Below are positions 28,387 through 36,950 of a DNA stretch of 37,914 bases, piece after piece (within the stretch, counting starts at the first letter, position 1; every line of letters begins with the position of its first letter). This DNA comes from Bradyrhizobiaceae bacterium. GTDB taxonomy: Bacteria > Pseudomonadota > Alphaproteobacteria > Rhizobiales > Xanthobacteraceae. The notes under the pieces are model-generated. The model made no database searches. It saw only the letters and a list, made by a program, of their open reading frames with translations, and was not told the origin of the DNA. Where the stretch lies: contig RXJJ01000007.1 of the NCBI GenBank assembly GCA_003963145.1, positions 1 through 37,914 on the forward strand, given 5' to 3'. The position numbers were made by a program, and so were the translations under genes.

Positions 28387-29721
28387 ATGAGAACTCAGGG
28401 CGCAATACGGCTCTTCTTTGCCGGCATTCGCGGCTGCTCGGCGCGGGTGCGCGGTCTTGGATACGCCGCAGCCTGCGCGGTCTTGTGCGTCTCGATTCTG
28501 TTCGTCCTCGCAGCGCCCTCGGCAGCGCAGACCGCTCGGGAGCTAGTCCGCGAAGCGCTCGCTGCAAAGGAACGGCGACTGTATCCGTATGCCATTCAGT
28601 TGTTCGACGAGGCCCTCCGGCGCGGAGAGTTCGCGCCGGACCAGCGAGGATTTCTGTTCTACAGCCGCGGCGTCTCTTACGAAGCGCTCGGTTTGCGCGA
28701 CCGTGCGCTTGGCGATCTCGATGCGGCTATCGCACTCCTCCCGCAGTTTCCGAACTCCTACGTCTACAGAGCGCTCATCTGGACCGATCGCCGCGAATTC
28801 GATCGGGCGCGCGACGACCTGATGCAGGCGCTTCGGCTCAATCCCGACAGCGCGCTGATTCATAGTAATCTAGGTTCGGTGTACGAACGTAAAGGCGAAC
28901 TGGACTTGGCCATCGAGAGCTACGGGACTGCAATACGTCTCGATCCGGCGTATGCGGAGGCCTTCTACAATCGCGCCCACGCCTTCATCGCAAAGCAGGA
29001 CTACCAGGCTGCGACGGCCGACTACGATCGTGCGATTGCCTTGCAGAAGGACTTTGCCGATGCCTACAGCGACCGTGGCGGCGTCCACCTGATGCAAGGC
29101 GACGCGGAAAAGGCTATCGCAGATTTCGGCGAGGCCATCCGGCTGCGAGAAAGCGACCCGGTATTCTGGGCCAACAGGGCAAACGCCTATCTAGCGCTTG
29201 GCCGATACAAAGAAGCGATCGACGATTTCGATCGTGCCCAAAAGATCGATCCGGGCAATGCCGGCGTCTATCTGGGACGAGGCCGCGCGCGCATGTACTC
29301 TGACGCGATTGCAGCGGCGGTCGAGGATCTCCAGACCGCCGTTCGCCTCAGACCGTCGAACCCGAATCCCGCGATCTGGCTGCACATAGCGCGCGTTCAC
29401 CAGGCATACGCCGACCGCCAGGAACTGGAGGCGAACTCGGCGAGGGTGACGCGCGACCAGTGGCCGAGCGCGGTCCTCGATCTCTATCTAGGAAACGTGG
29501 ACACCGGTCGGGTGCGTCAGCTTGCCGAAGAAGGCAATGCACCTCAAGCCGCCAGACGCCTTTGCGAAGCGGATTTCTACGTCGGGGAATTCCTCACGCA
29601 CAACGGAAAGATGCCGGACGGCCGCCAAATCCTGCAAACAGTGGTGGCGAATTGTCGACCCGCTGATGTCGTGTTCAGCGCCGCGAGCGCCGAGTTGAGC
29701 GAGTTCGCCGGGACCAAATAG
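28387..29721 (+). CDS. Exported TPR-repeat protein
   Basis: The protein has about 444 residues from the ATG at 28387; a GTG at 28366 would add seven. An N-terminal signal/anchor (hydrophobic segment ending LAAPSAAQ) is followed by at least seven TPR units with the usual W/L-G-Y/A-F-A-P pattern. Examples are NLGSVYERKGELDLAIESY, FYNRAHAFIAKQDYQAATAD and WANRANAYLALGRYKEAIDD. The C-terminal 100 residues have two cysteines and resemble the end of lipoprotein NlpI-like TPR proteins (YVGEFLTHNG). It is a periplasmic or membrane-attached scaffold. The partner is unknown. It converges with the porin gene; only 27 bases separate the stops. Confidence 0.85.
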   Translation: MRTQGAIRLFFAGIRGCSARVRGLGYAAACAVLCVSILFVLAAPSAAQTARELVREALAAKERRLYPYAIQLFDEALRRGEFAPDQRGFLFYSRGVSYEALGLRDRALGDLDAAIALLPQFPNSYVYRALIWTDRREFDRARDDLMQALRLNPDSALIHSNLGSVYERKGELDLAIESYGTAIRLDPAYAEAFYNRAHAFIAKQDYQAATADYDRAIALQKDFADAYSDRGGVHLMQGDAEKAIADFGEAIRLRESDPVFWANRANAYLALGRYKEAIDDFDRAQKIDPGNAGVYLGRGRARMYSDAIAAAVEDLQTAVRLRPSNPNPAIWLHIARVHQAYADRQELEANSARVTRDQWPSAVLDLYLGNVDTGRVRQLAEEGNAPQAARRLCEADFYVGEFLTHNGKMPDGRQILQTVVANCRPADVVFSAASAELSEFAGTK

Positions 29722-29748
29722 CGGTCGGAGTTCGCCTTCATTTTGTTG

Positions 29749-31740
29749 CTAGAATTGCGAGCGCAGGCGGGCGCCGAAAACCGAAACCGGTCCGCGGTCG
29801 CGATTGTAAGCAGGGTTCATGATCAGTTGATAGTTCAAGGTTGCGCGCCAAACCGATATCGGAAAGCTGTAATAGCTTTCGAGAATCTTCTCCGGACCCG
29901 GATTGGGGAGGCGACCGTCGCCGACCAGTATGCCGAGCCCCCCGGCATCGAGATAGGCCCGCCGCGCGCTTGAAATGCCGTTGATAACACCTGCCAGACC
30001 GAAAGTGTCGTTCGGTCTGTTCCACGATGCACCCGAGAGCGAGAGTCCGGCGGCCGCCGTCCTGTCGATGTCCGTGAACTCATACGACTCCACGGAGCCA
30101 TCGGCGACGCCCGCGCGCGCAAAGATACCCAGATCGCGGGTCACCTCCTGTTCAAGATTGACGCTGACGCCCGCACGACTGCGGTACGACCGGACGGAGG
30201 CCGTGTCGGCAGGCCCGCCGGTCGCCTGGGCCAGCGCTACGGCGTCGTCGAAGCGCCCCATGCGTCCCCGCGACAGAAAGCCGGTCACCGCGATCTTGCC
30301 GGGCTTGCCCCAGAGCTCATGCCGGTGTTCGATTTCCCCGACCCACTGGAATTGCTCGAAGCGCGGATCGAGCTCCTGACTATTGGGTACCCTGGACAAA
30401 TCAAAGAGGCCTCCGCGCATCGTCCAGGAGCCTTGGTACCATTCGATCGCGGCGCCATAGGTGTAGCCCCAGGCGTCAGCCGCATAGTCGAAGGTACCGG
30501 TGTCGATCAGCGACCAGTTCATGAAGTCCTTGCGCGGGTCGTGCGCGTATTTGTTGGTGTCGAAGACGTCGGTTACTGCGAACTTTCCGACCGTCACGAC
30601 GATCCGATTGTTCGCCTGGGTGCCGGCGAACTGATTGATGTCACCGTCGACTTTCTTCGTTTCGCCACCGAGGTCGATCGTCTGGCGGAAGAAGGCCCGC
30701 GGAATCCGGGCGTAGGGAACGGCAGAGCCGACCTTGTAGGCTTCGCCGCTCGGGAATCCCGCGACGCCGAGCGTCGAGCTCAAACCGAACCCCTGGTCGA
30801 TCTCCGGATTGATCCAGAATTCGCCGCCCTCCCATGGGCGGATGCCCGCATAGAAGGTGACGTCCCAGGTTTCGCGGGTCTGGTTGGGAATTAGACTATT
30901 CGTGCCGCGGTACGGTGCGCGAAAGGGCGCCGCATATTGCTGCAGGTAGGTGGTCTGCGCCCGCAGACTGAACCAGTCGGTCTCCAGCGGTTTCAGGCTC
31001 TCGGTGAGCACTTGCCGGTCATCCCGGCCAAACCGGTAGTTGAAGCCCAGGCGTGCCGTGTGGACCGTCCAATCCGACGACACCCGCTGCGCGCCTCCCG
31101 AAAACGTCACGCCTTGCGATCCGAACCTCGTCCCGAGGTATTCGAACCTTGCCGACCAGTTGGGCGACAACCCGAACTCCGCCCCCGCGCCCCATGCGAG
31201 GCCGAGTCTGGTGAGAGCGTGCGTCTCGCCGTCTGCGGTCGCGGGCGGTGCGAGCGTCGACTGGTCGTAGGTCCACGCCAGGCCGCCCGTGGCGTAGAAG
31301 AGCCAGGCACCCGGCGCGTAGCCAAGGCGCGCGCGCACCGTTCCGGAGGTTTGCACCGCTTCCTTGATCATCAAGGGGCCCTGCGCGCCGGGGAGGGCGG
31401 CTGAGCCCGCGATCGTGCTCGGAAAGGACACGTCGGCCTCGACGCCAAGAACCACACGTGACGGCAGCATGTAGTTGTAACCGGCGCTTAGTCCGACGGC
31501 GTAGCTGCCCGTACCCTTGAAAGGATCGACGTTGAGCAAACTGAACGATCCGGCCACCTGTGGCGTGCCTGGGCCGGCCGACGAGAACTGGGAACTTCCG
31601 GCCGAATAGCCGAAATTTGCGCCGATGAATGGTCCGGTCCAATCGAACGCGTCCGAAAAGCGGGGTCGGCCTGCATCTGCCGCAAGGCCTTCGCAGCTGC
31701 ATATTGTCGCGAGGAAAACACCAAAAATGACCCGCTTCAT
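29749..31740 (-). CDS. Outer membrane protein: OMP beta-barrel domain joined to OprB-type porin
   Basis: The protein has 663 residues. A signal peptide (MKRVIFGVFLATICSCEGLA, cut near ADA) is followed by an OmpA/OMP25-like eight-strand barrel region to about residue 250 (WTGPFIGANFGYSAG, and RLGYAPGAWLFYATGGLAW). From about residue 255 comes a carbohydrate-selective OprB-type porin domain (AFFRQTIDLGG, VTVGKFAVTDVFD, DFMNWSLIDTGTFDYAAD). The last residue is Phe (GARLRSQF), as required for barrel insertion. Fusions of this sort are seen in Bradyrhizobium-type genomes. It may allow sugar uptake, but its role beside metal genes is unclear. Confidence 0.83.
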   Translation of the reverse strand: MKRVIFGVFLATICSCEGLAADAGRPRFSDAFDWTGPFIGANFGYSAGSSQFSSAGPGTPQVAGSFSLLNVDPFKGTGSYAVGLSAGYNYMLPSRVVLGVEADVSFPSTIAGSAALPGAQGPLMIKEAVQTSGTVRARLGYAPGAWLFYATGGLAWTYDQSTLAPPATADGETHALTRLGLAWGAGAEFGLSPNWSARFEYLGTRFGSQGVTFSGGAQRVSSDWTVHTARLGFNYRFGRDDRQVLTESLKPLETDWFSLRAQTTYLQQYAAPFRAPYRGTNSLIPNQTRETWDVTFYAGIRPWEGGEFWINPEIDQGFGLSSTLGVAGFPSGEAYKVGSAVPYARIPRAFFRQTIDLGGETKKVDGDINQFAGTQANNRIVVTVGKFAVTDVFDTNKYAHDPRKDFMNWSLIDTGTFDYAADAWGYTYGAAIEWYQGSWTMRGGLFDLSRVPNSQELDPRFEQFQWVGEIEHRHELWGKPGKIAVTGFLSRGRMGRFDDAVALAQATGGPADTASVRSYRSRAGVSVNLEQEVTRDLGIFARAGVADGSVESYEFTDIDRTAAAGLSLSGASWNRPNDTFGLAGVINGISSARRAYLDAGGLGILVGDGRLPNPGPEKILESYYSFPISVWRATLNYQLIMNPAYNRDRGPVSVFGARLRSQF

Positions 31741-32275
31741 CGCCCCGAACCTTCAAACCCCGTGGCGAGAAAAGGCGCACGATATGGCGTTTTTGGCAAA
31801 CTGATTAAGAATCGTTCGGTGTCACAGTCCTATCAACCTTGGGCGCCGAGGAGTAGGGCGGGCGCGCCATCCCGGGTTGCCGATGAACCAGCTTGGCACG
31901 GAACCGGGGGCAATGCTTCTTGCTGCCAAGGATGATGTTTGACAAGGACGAGCGCTGTGCATGAATGCTCGGCTGCGCAGGATTTAGGTGTCCGCCCATG
32001 TGCATGAGCAGTCCCGAGATCTCGCCCGACCCTCGACGGGCTCAAGTTCTCCGTCTCGGGAGCTGGTTCGGCGCCGGAAATGCCTAAAAATCGGATTTGG
32101 GACCACTTTTTAGCGTTTAGGAGGGCAACTCCTTTTTTCCTAGGGGATTGTCTGTGCGCAAGGGGACTGGTAGCCTGAACGTAAAGAGAACGCGTTTAAC
32201 CGATCAACCTCGCCAGGTAGTTGGATCTTTACGCGTTGATGCATATTCTTCTTTTCTGAGGTTTGGTCGAAAGAC
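31741..32275. other. Intergenic region between divergent porin and NTase module
   Basis: No convincing gene is visible in 535 bases on either strand; the short open frames are Arg/Ser/Pro-rich. A small stem, AGGAG (32119-32123) and CTCCT (32129-32133) with a GGCAA loop and a T5 run, lies on the plus strand, but its stem is only five pairs. Base composition falls slightly toward AT from 32090 to 32280. That is where the promoter of the accessory module should lie. Confidence 0.4.
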
Positions 32276-32662
32276 ATGAGCATTCGGATCAACCAGGAGT
32301 ACGTGAACGACACCGCGAAGCTGATGATTCATCGGCTGATTGCGCGGGCGATCGGTCGCGACCCGTCGTTGGTCGAGAAAGCGAAAGTTTCCCTGAATCG
32401 TAGCTCGCAGCGTTACGAAGGCTATTCGTTCGTTCGCGAATGGTCCGACGTGCTCGGTCTTCCCCCATCGAAGGTACGTCGTCTTTTGACGAGCCGCGAC
32501 GAGGAAATGACGCGTCTACGTCTGTCGTCGCCTTTCGTTCTGGCCGAAGGCATCGACTTCGGTGACGCAGCGTTGAGGCGTCGTATCTGGAAGGCGGCGA
32601 AACGCGTTGCCCAGAGGTCCGTGATCCACGAACCCGCAGAACTTCCGCGTATGATTGCGTGA
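32276..32662 (+). CDS. First protein of nucleotidyltransferase module (antitoxin candidate)
   Basis: The protein has 128 residues, basic and helical. The middle contains VREWSDVLGLPPSKVRRLLT, which looks like a helix-turn-helix, and SLVEKAKVSLNR precedes it. No named family is recognised with certainty. Its stop overlaps the GTG of the NTase gene (GTGA). A two-gene operon with a small DNA-binding protein before a nucleotidyltransferase is the usual layout of NTase toxin-antitoxin systems, which suggests an antitoxin/repressor. This is inference. Confidence 0.68.
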   Translation: MSIRINQEYVNDTAKLMIHRLIARAIGRDPSLVEKAKVSLNRSSQRYEGYSFVREWSDVLGLPPSKVRRLLTSRDEEMTRLRLSSPFVLAEGIDFGDAALRRRIWKAAKRVAQRSVIHEPAELPRMIA

Positions 32663-33288
32663 CGGAAAGATCGTTCGTTCGCACCTTTGAAGACCTTGTC
32701 GAAACGGTTAGGGCGATAGCCCGGCTGTTTAAAACCGACAAGGTCTTCATAATCGGCAGCCAAAGCATTCTTCTTTCCTGGCCTGACGCCCCGGTCGCGC
32801 TGCGAACTTCGGGCGAGATCGACGCCTATCCGGAAAACGCGAAGATCTGGGAAGTCATGCAAAAGAAGCTGGATCCCGACGACGAGCCGGAGGCTTCCGA
32901 AGAAATCAATGCTCTCTTCGGAGAAGGCTCGGAATTTCATCGGGAGCACGGTTTCTACATCGATGGTGTCGATGAGAACACGGCGCGCTTACCGAGTGAC
33001 TGGAACACAAGGGCGATCTACAAGACCGTCGAAGTGGATGGTCGACAGGTTTTAGCCGTCGCACCGTGCCCGGAGGACGTCATCGTTTCGAAGCTCGCCC
33101 GCTTGTCCGAAAAGGATAAGCTGTTCGTCGAAGTCTATCACGCGGCGCGTCCGCTCAGTCCCGATCTAATTATCGAGCGTATCAGGGCAACGAACCTTGA
33201 GCCCGCGTTGCAGGAGCGAGCCATAGGCTTTGTCGGTCATCTCGGGGAGCCGCAATCAAAAGCTGCGGTATCACCAAAGTCCGGATAA
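32659..33288 (+). CDS. DUF6036-type nucleotidyltransferase (toxin candidate)
   Basis: The protein has 209 residues. KVFIIGSQSILLSWPDAP (GS at 33-34) and the acidic SGEIDAYPENA (E53, D55) form the first two elements of a nucleotidyltransferase fold of the DUF6036/AbiEii-like kind. CPEDVIVSKLARLSEKDKLF near residue 135 is the third conserved block (DxxxxKLxRxxxKD). The C-terminal 60 residues are helical. Such NTases act as toxins that modify tRNA or other targets, or as partners in phage-defence pairs. Together with the gene at 32276 it forms a candidate TA or defence module. Biochemical activity cannot be told from sequence. Confidence 0.75.
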   Translation: MTERSFVRTFEDLVETVRAIARLFKTDKVFIIGSQSILLSWPDAPVALRTSGEIDAYPENAKIWEVMQKKLDPDDEPEASEEINALFGEGSEFHREHGFYIDGVDENTARLPSDWNTRAIYKTVEVDGRQVLAVAPCPEDVIVSKLARLSEKDKLFVEVYHAARPLSPDLIIERIRATNLEPALQERAIGFVGHLGEPQSKAAVSPKSG

Positions 33289-33329
33289 CCACCAGGACCA
33301 GCTCTACATTCGCGCCGCGAGACTGTCTG

Positions 33330-34118
33330 CTACTCTTCGGCCAAGGCGCCCACGATGCCGCCTAGGACCGCCAGCGCGTCCACCGTTCCGTCGTCCTCGC
33401 CCTTTTCGAAGTCTGTGCCGCTTTGGGCCATGGTGTTGGTCACGTGAGCGAGGCAGAGGACTTTGCAGCCCGTCGCCCCGGCGAATGCATACAAAGCGGC
33501 CGCCTCCATTTCGACTGCTAGAATACCCTTGTCGGTTGCGGCCTGAATGGCTTCGCTGGTCTCGCGGAAAGGAGCGTCAGTGGTCCAGGTCGCACCGGTG
33601 ATCGTTCTGGGGCCATCTTGCTTTAAGGCCTCGACCGCCGCCGCAAGCAACCGCGGACATGCGCGCGCGAATTCCGATGGCGGAGCATAGTGGTAGCTTG
33701 TGCCTTCGTCGCGCAGCGCGCGGTCGATGATGATGAAGTACGGAGGAGGGCCGGAGGCGACGATCTGCCCGGAGGACGTCAAGCTGATCAGCAGGCGACA
33801 ACCGCTGGCGAAAAGCTCTTCAGCCACCAGAACGGCGAAAGAAGCGCCGACCGCCCTTCCGACGATGCCGACATCCCTTCCGGCGAGACTGAAAACATCG
33901 AGTTCGGTGTGATAGCATGGCCATCCTCCGAATGGCTTGGCGCGCCCCGTTCGACGAAGGTGGCGGACCAGATCGCCATCCGGATCCAGAAGGCACACGG
34001 AGGGGACGTCCGCCTCCTTGATGTTCTTCTGGCGTCGCGCTTCCCGCATCAGCGCCGCGGGCAGGAAGACCGAAGGCGCTGACGGATTCTTGTTGTCGAG
34101 GAGGGGAGGCAACGCCAT
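33330..34118 (-). CDS. Nucleoside phosphorylase family protein
   Basis: The protein has 262 residues. Hallmarks of the PNP/uridine phosphorylase family are present: LISLTSSGQIV (family: GxxGG-type phosphate loop region, altered), FIIIDRALRDEGTSYHY, WTTDAPFRET (R186 region, base/sugar site) and AVEMEAAALYAFA (E203-M-E205, ribose-binding). It should cleave a purine or pyrimidine nucleoside with phosphate. The change in the first glycine-rich loop (TSSGQ) makes the exact substrate uncertain. It converges with the NTase gene and is divergent from the methyltransferase gene, 37 bases away from the latter's likely start. Confidence 0.83.
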   Translation of the reverse strand: MALPPLLDNKNPSAPSVFLPAALMREARRQKNIKEADVPSVCLLDPDGDLVRHLRRTGRAKPFGGWPCYHTELDVFSLAGRDVGIVGRAVGASFAVLVAEELFASGCRLLISLTSSGQIVASGPPPYFIIIDRALRDEGTSYHYAPPSEFARACPRLLAAAVEALKQDGPRTITGATWTTDAPFRETSEAIQAATDKGILAVEMEAAALYAFAGATGCKVLCLAHVTNTMAQSGTDFEKGEDDGTVDALAVLGGIVGALAEE

Positions 34119-34219
34119 CTTTGATGCACCTTGAATTTTGAAGGGAGACGCAGTCGTGAACGATACCGACCGCCAGGCTCATTTGGCAGAACGTATACGC
34201 GACGAAGGCCGAGAAGGAA

Positions 34220-34777
34220 GTGAGTTGGTTTGAGGAGAATCCGGCACCGTCGCTCGATCTCATCGCCGCCACCGGCATCTCGACCGACGCAGCCATCATT
34301 GACGTCGGGGGCGGTGCTTCACGGCTGGTTGATCGCCTGCTCGCGCAGGGTTTCTGCCGGGTAGCAATACTCGACCTTTCCGCAAAAGCTCTTGAGGAGA
34401 CAAAAAAGCGGCTCGGCCGGCGCGGAGACGACGTCGACTGGATCGTCGCTGACGTCACCACCTGGGAGCCTTCGAGCGCGTATGACCTCTGGCACGATCG
34501 GGCGGCCCTTCACTTTTTGACGGAGCCGGCCGACCGCGATGCGTACATCGGTAGCCTGACGAAGGCCGTCCGTCCCGGTGGTCATGTGATCATCGCGACT
34601 TTCGCTCCGGACGGCCCCGAAAGGTGCAGCGGGTTGCCGATCGTGCGCTACGACCCGGATGAGCTTGCCTCGACGCTCGGACCAGCCTTCAAATTGGTCG
34701 ATTCCAAACGGCATGATCACGTGACCCCGGGCGGCAACACGCAGCGTTTTCAGTTCAGTCGATTTCTGCGAAATTGA
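34220..34777 (+). CDS. SAM-dependent methyltransferase, N-terminus frameshifted
   Basis: The intact part has 185 residues. Motif I is AIIDVGGGASRLVDRLL (near residues 25-40), motif II is CRVAILDLSAKALEE, and WIVADVTTW and LWHDRAALHFL follow, the class I Rossmann fold of small SAM methyltransferases. The GTG at 34220 is unlikely to be the real start. In the same frame, upstream codons read WQNVYATKAEKEVSWFEENP, the standard N-terminus of this family, and an earlier GTG (34156, with a GGGAG site) gives MNDTDRQAH one base out of register. A single extra T in CATTTGG (34180-34186) explains the break. Substrate unknown. Confidence 0.82.
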   Translation: MSWFEENPAPSLDLIAATGISTDAAIIDVGGGASRLVDRLLAQGFCRVAILDLSAKALEETKKRLGRRGDDVDWIVADVTTWEPSSAYDLWHDRAALHFLTEPADRDAYIGSLTKAVRPGGHVIIATFAPDGPERCSGLPIVRYDPDELASTLGPAFKLVDSKRHDHVTPGGNTQRFQFSRFLRN

Positions 34778-34801
34778 GCCGATCTTCAGGGGCGCTCCGT
34801 T

Positions 34802-35179
34802 TCAGGATGGCTTGTTCCCGCCCAGAGCCTTCTGCAGCGCAGGAAAACCGCCGGCGACATGGGCTACGTTCGTGAAGCCCATGTCCTTCAAGGTTTTGGC
34901 GCCCAACGCGGAGCGCCCGCCCGAACCGCAGTACAGCACCAGTTTCTTGCCGGGGGCCAGCTTCGGATTGTGAGAGGGGCTCTCGGGATCGACCTGAAAT
35001 TCGAGAAGTCCGCGCGGCACGTGGACCGCACCCGGGAGAGAACCCTTTTCCACCTCGGAGGGCTCCCGCAGATCGACGAAGACGACGTTTCCGTCATCCA
35101 TGAGCTTGATCGCCTCGTCGGCGGCAAGCGTCTCGATCTGTCCGTTGGCTTCGGTCACAAGCTGGTTGGTGGTTTTCAT
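34802..35179 (-). CDS. Rhodanese-domain sulfurtransferase
   Basis: The protein has 125 residues, a single rhodanese domain. FVDLREPSEVEKGSLPGAVH and the active-site loop YCGSGGRSA with catalytic C84 are clear, and AHVAGGFPALQKA closes the fold. The ATG at 35179 follows AAGGA; the frame is open further upstream but that part overlaps the gene boundary. It transfers sulfane sulfur, for example from glutathione persulfide, and probably works with the MBL dioxygenase encoded 38 bases upstream in the same minus-strand operon. No signal peptide, so cytoplasmic. Confidence 0.9.
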   Translation of the reverse strand: MKTTNQLVTEANGQIETLAADEAIKLMDDGNVVFVDLREPSEVEKGSLPGAVHVPRGLLEFQVDPESPSHNPKLAPGKKLVLYCGSGGRSALGAKTLKDMGFTNVAHVAGGFPALQKALGGNKPS

Positions 35180-35217
35180 GACGAGTCCTTTCGTGGTGTG
35201 ACGGTTTGGAGGTGCGA

Positions 35218-36132
35218 TCAATCGGCCCATGGAGCGGGCTCAAGCGCATCGAGCGGAATCTTCAGGTAACGCTTGCCGTTTCCTTCCTGTTCCGGCAGTC
35301 GCCCGCCCTGAATGTTGACCTGAAGGGAGTGCAGGATGAGCTTGGGCATGGGAAGTTCGCGGTCCCGGGCCTCGCGCAACGCGACAAACTCCTCTTCCGT
35401 CTTCGCCTTGATCAGATGCTTGTTGTCCAGCCGCTGCCGTTCGACGGTGCTTTCCCACAGGGGTACCTTGCGCCAGCCCGGGCAGTAGTCGTGCCCCGTG
35501 AACAACCGGGTGTCGTCGGGGAGAGCCATGATCTTCTGAATACTGGACCACAGCTCGCGTGCGCTGCCTCCCGGGAAGTCGGCGCGGGCGGTACCGCCGT
35601 CCGGCATGAAGATCGTATCGTGGATGAACGCCGCATCGCCGACGAGATAGGCGATAGAAGCCAGCGTATGGCCCGGCGTGAGCATCACGTCGACGTCCAG
35701 GTTGCCGATCCTGAAGCGTTCGCCGTCGGCGAACAGGTTGTCCCATTGCGAACCGTCGGTCGCGAACGTGTCGGCATAATTGTAGATATGCTTCCACAGC
35801 TTCTGCACATCGACGACCTTTTCACCGATCGCGGTCGGCACACCGGTTTTCGATTTGAGATAGCCCGCAGCGGAGAAGTGATCGGCGTGCGGATGCGTGT
35901 CCAGGATCGAGACCAACTCATAGTCTTCGCGCGCAATGTGGGCGAGCAGGGCATCGGCAGAATCTGTAGCCGTCGCTCCCGAATTCGCGTCCAAATCGAG
36001 GACGGGATCGATGATGGCGCATGCCCTCGTTTCGGGATCGGCCACGACATACTGGACGCTCGACGTGCGCTTCTCAAAGAAGCCGGTCACGACGGGTCGG
36101 CCGTGCCGGCCGGTTGATTTTTCGTTCGTCAT
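35218..36132 (-). CDS. MBL-fold persulfide dioxygenase-like hydrolase (Blh/ETHE1 type)
   Basis: The protein has 304 residues from the ATG at 36132, which follows a strong AAAGGAG site. The metal-binding motif is THPHADH (H80, H82, D84, H85), followed by LTPGHT, FIHDTIFMPD and FTGHDY, the remaining metal ligands of the glyoxalase II/ETHE1 fold. Only one iron site is expected in persulfide dioxygenases. The neighbours (rhodanese, TauE/SafE, two YeeE/YedE and an ArsR regulator) match the bigR/blh operons of alphaproteobacteria that oxidise hydrogen sulfide-derived persulfide to sulfite. A much longer open frame upstream overlaps the TauE gene out of frame and is not real. Confidence 0.9.
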   Translation of the reverse strand: MTNEKSTGRHGRPVVTGFFEKRTSSVQYVVADPETRACAIIDPVLDLDANSGATATDSADALLAHIAREDYELVSILDTHPHADHFSAAGYLKSKTGVPTAIGEKVVDVQKLWKHIYNYADTFATDGSQWDNLFADGERFRIGNLDVDVMLTPGHTLASIAYLVGDAAFIHDTIFMPDGGTARADFPGGSARELWSSIQKIMALPDDTRLFTGHDYCPGWRKVPLWESTVERQRLDNKHLIKAKTEEEFVALREARDRELPMPKLILHSLQVNIQGGRLPEQEGNGKRYLKIPLDALEPAPWAD

Positions 36133-36146
36133 TTCATTTTCTCCTT

Positions 36147-36950
36147 TCATGCCGCAGCGGATGGATGCCAAAAGCCCTTCGCCACGACGTAGACTCCGAC
36201 CAGGATGATCAGGCTCGCGAAGACCAGGGTGAGCGCCCGCTTCCGGGCGCTCAGAACCTTCCCGATCCGGACACCGACCACGCCCCCGGCGAGACCGCCG
36301 AGAACGAACAGGCCGGCCATGGGCCAATCGATAAGGCCCGAGACCGCGTAGCTCGCGGCCGTTGCCGCGCCGATAGCGCTCACCGCGAACAGCGACGTCC
36401 CGATGGCGTTCGATAACGGCATGCCGGTCGCCAGCATCAGGCCCGGCACGATCAGAAAGCCGCCGCCGATCCCGAAGAATCCGGAGAACAGTCCGACAGT
36501 AAATCCCACCGCGACGAGAAGGGGAGCGAGCCCGCCTGCGGACTCCCTCGTCAACTTGACGTCGGGATCTCCTTCCGAGGACCGGGGGCGCAGCATGAGC
36601 AGGCCGACGACGACCATGACCAATCCGAACAACGCGAGAAGCCTCTGCCCGTCCACTGCCTTCGCCACCGTCGAGCCACCGAAGGCCCCGAGGACGCCGG
36701 CGGCCGCAAAGACTGCGCCACAACCCCATTTGACGTTTCCGTTCTTCCAGTGCGAGAGCAGGTTTCCCGCCGCACTCGCCGCGACGGAGACGGCGCTTGT
36801 GCCGATGGCAACGTGCGGAGACTTCGCGCCGACCACGTAGACGAGCAGCGGCACCGCGAGGATCGAGCCGCCACCGCCGACCAGGCCGAGCACGACACCG
36901 ACGATCGCTCCCGAACCTAGCGTGAGCATGCTGGTGACGAGATCCAGCAT
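36147..36950 (-). CDS. TauE/SafE-family sulfite exporter
   Basis: The protein has 267 residues and about eight membrane helices in two repeats: VVLGLVGGGGSILAVPLLVY opens the first and SGFFGIGGGFLIVPGLMLA the second, the diagnostic GGGG/GGGxxxxP signatures of the family. It likely exports sulfite or another sulfur oxyanion made by the dioxygenase encoded just downstream. The start overlaps the stop of the YeeE gene upstream (TGATG), and only 14 bases separate it from the dioxygenase. Confidence 0.9.
   Translation of the reverse strand: MLDLVTSMLTLGSGAIVGVVLGLVGGGGSILAVPLLVYVVGAKSPHVAIGTSAVSVAASAAGNLLSHWKNGNVKWGCGAVFAAAGVLGAFGGSTVAKAVDGQRLLALFGLVMVVVGLLMLRPRSSEGDPDVKLTRESAGGLAPLLVAVGFTVGLFSGFFGIGGGFLIVPGLMLATGMPLSNAIGTSLFAVSAIGAATAASYAVSGLIDWPMAGLFVLGGLAGGVVGVRIGKVLSARKRALTLVFASLIILVGVYVVAKGFWHPSAAA

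Noticed and set aside
32119-32138. Stem with T-run resembling an intrinsic terminator
   Set aside because: Only five base pairs, and no plus-strand gene ends upstream of it.
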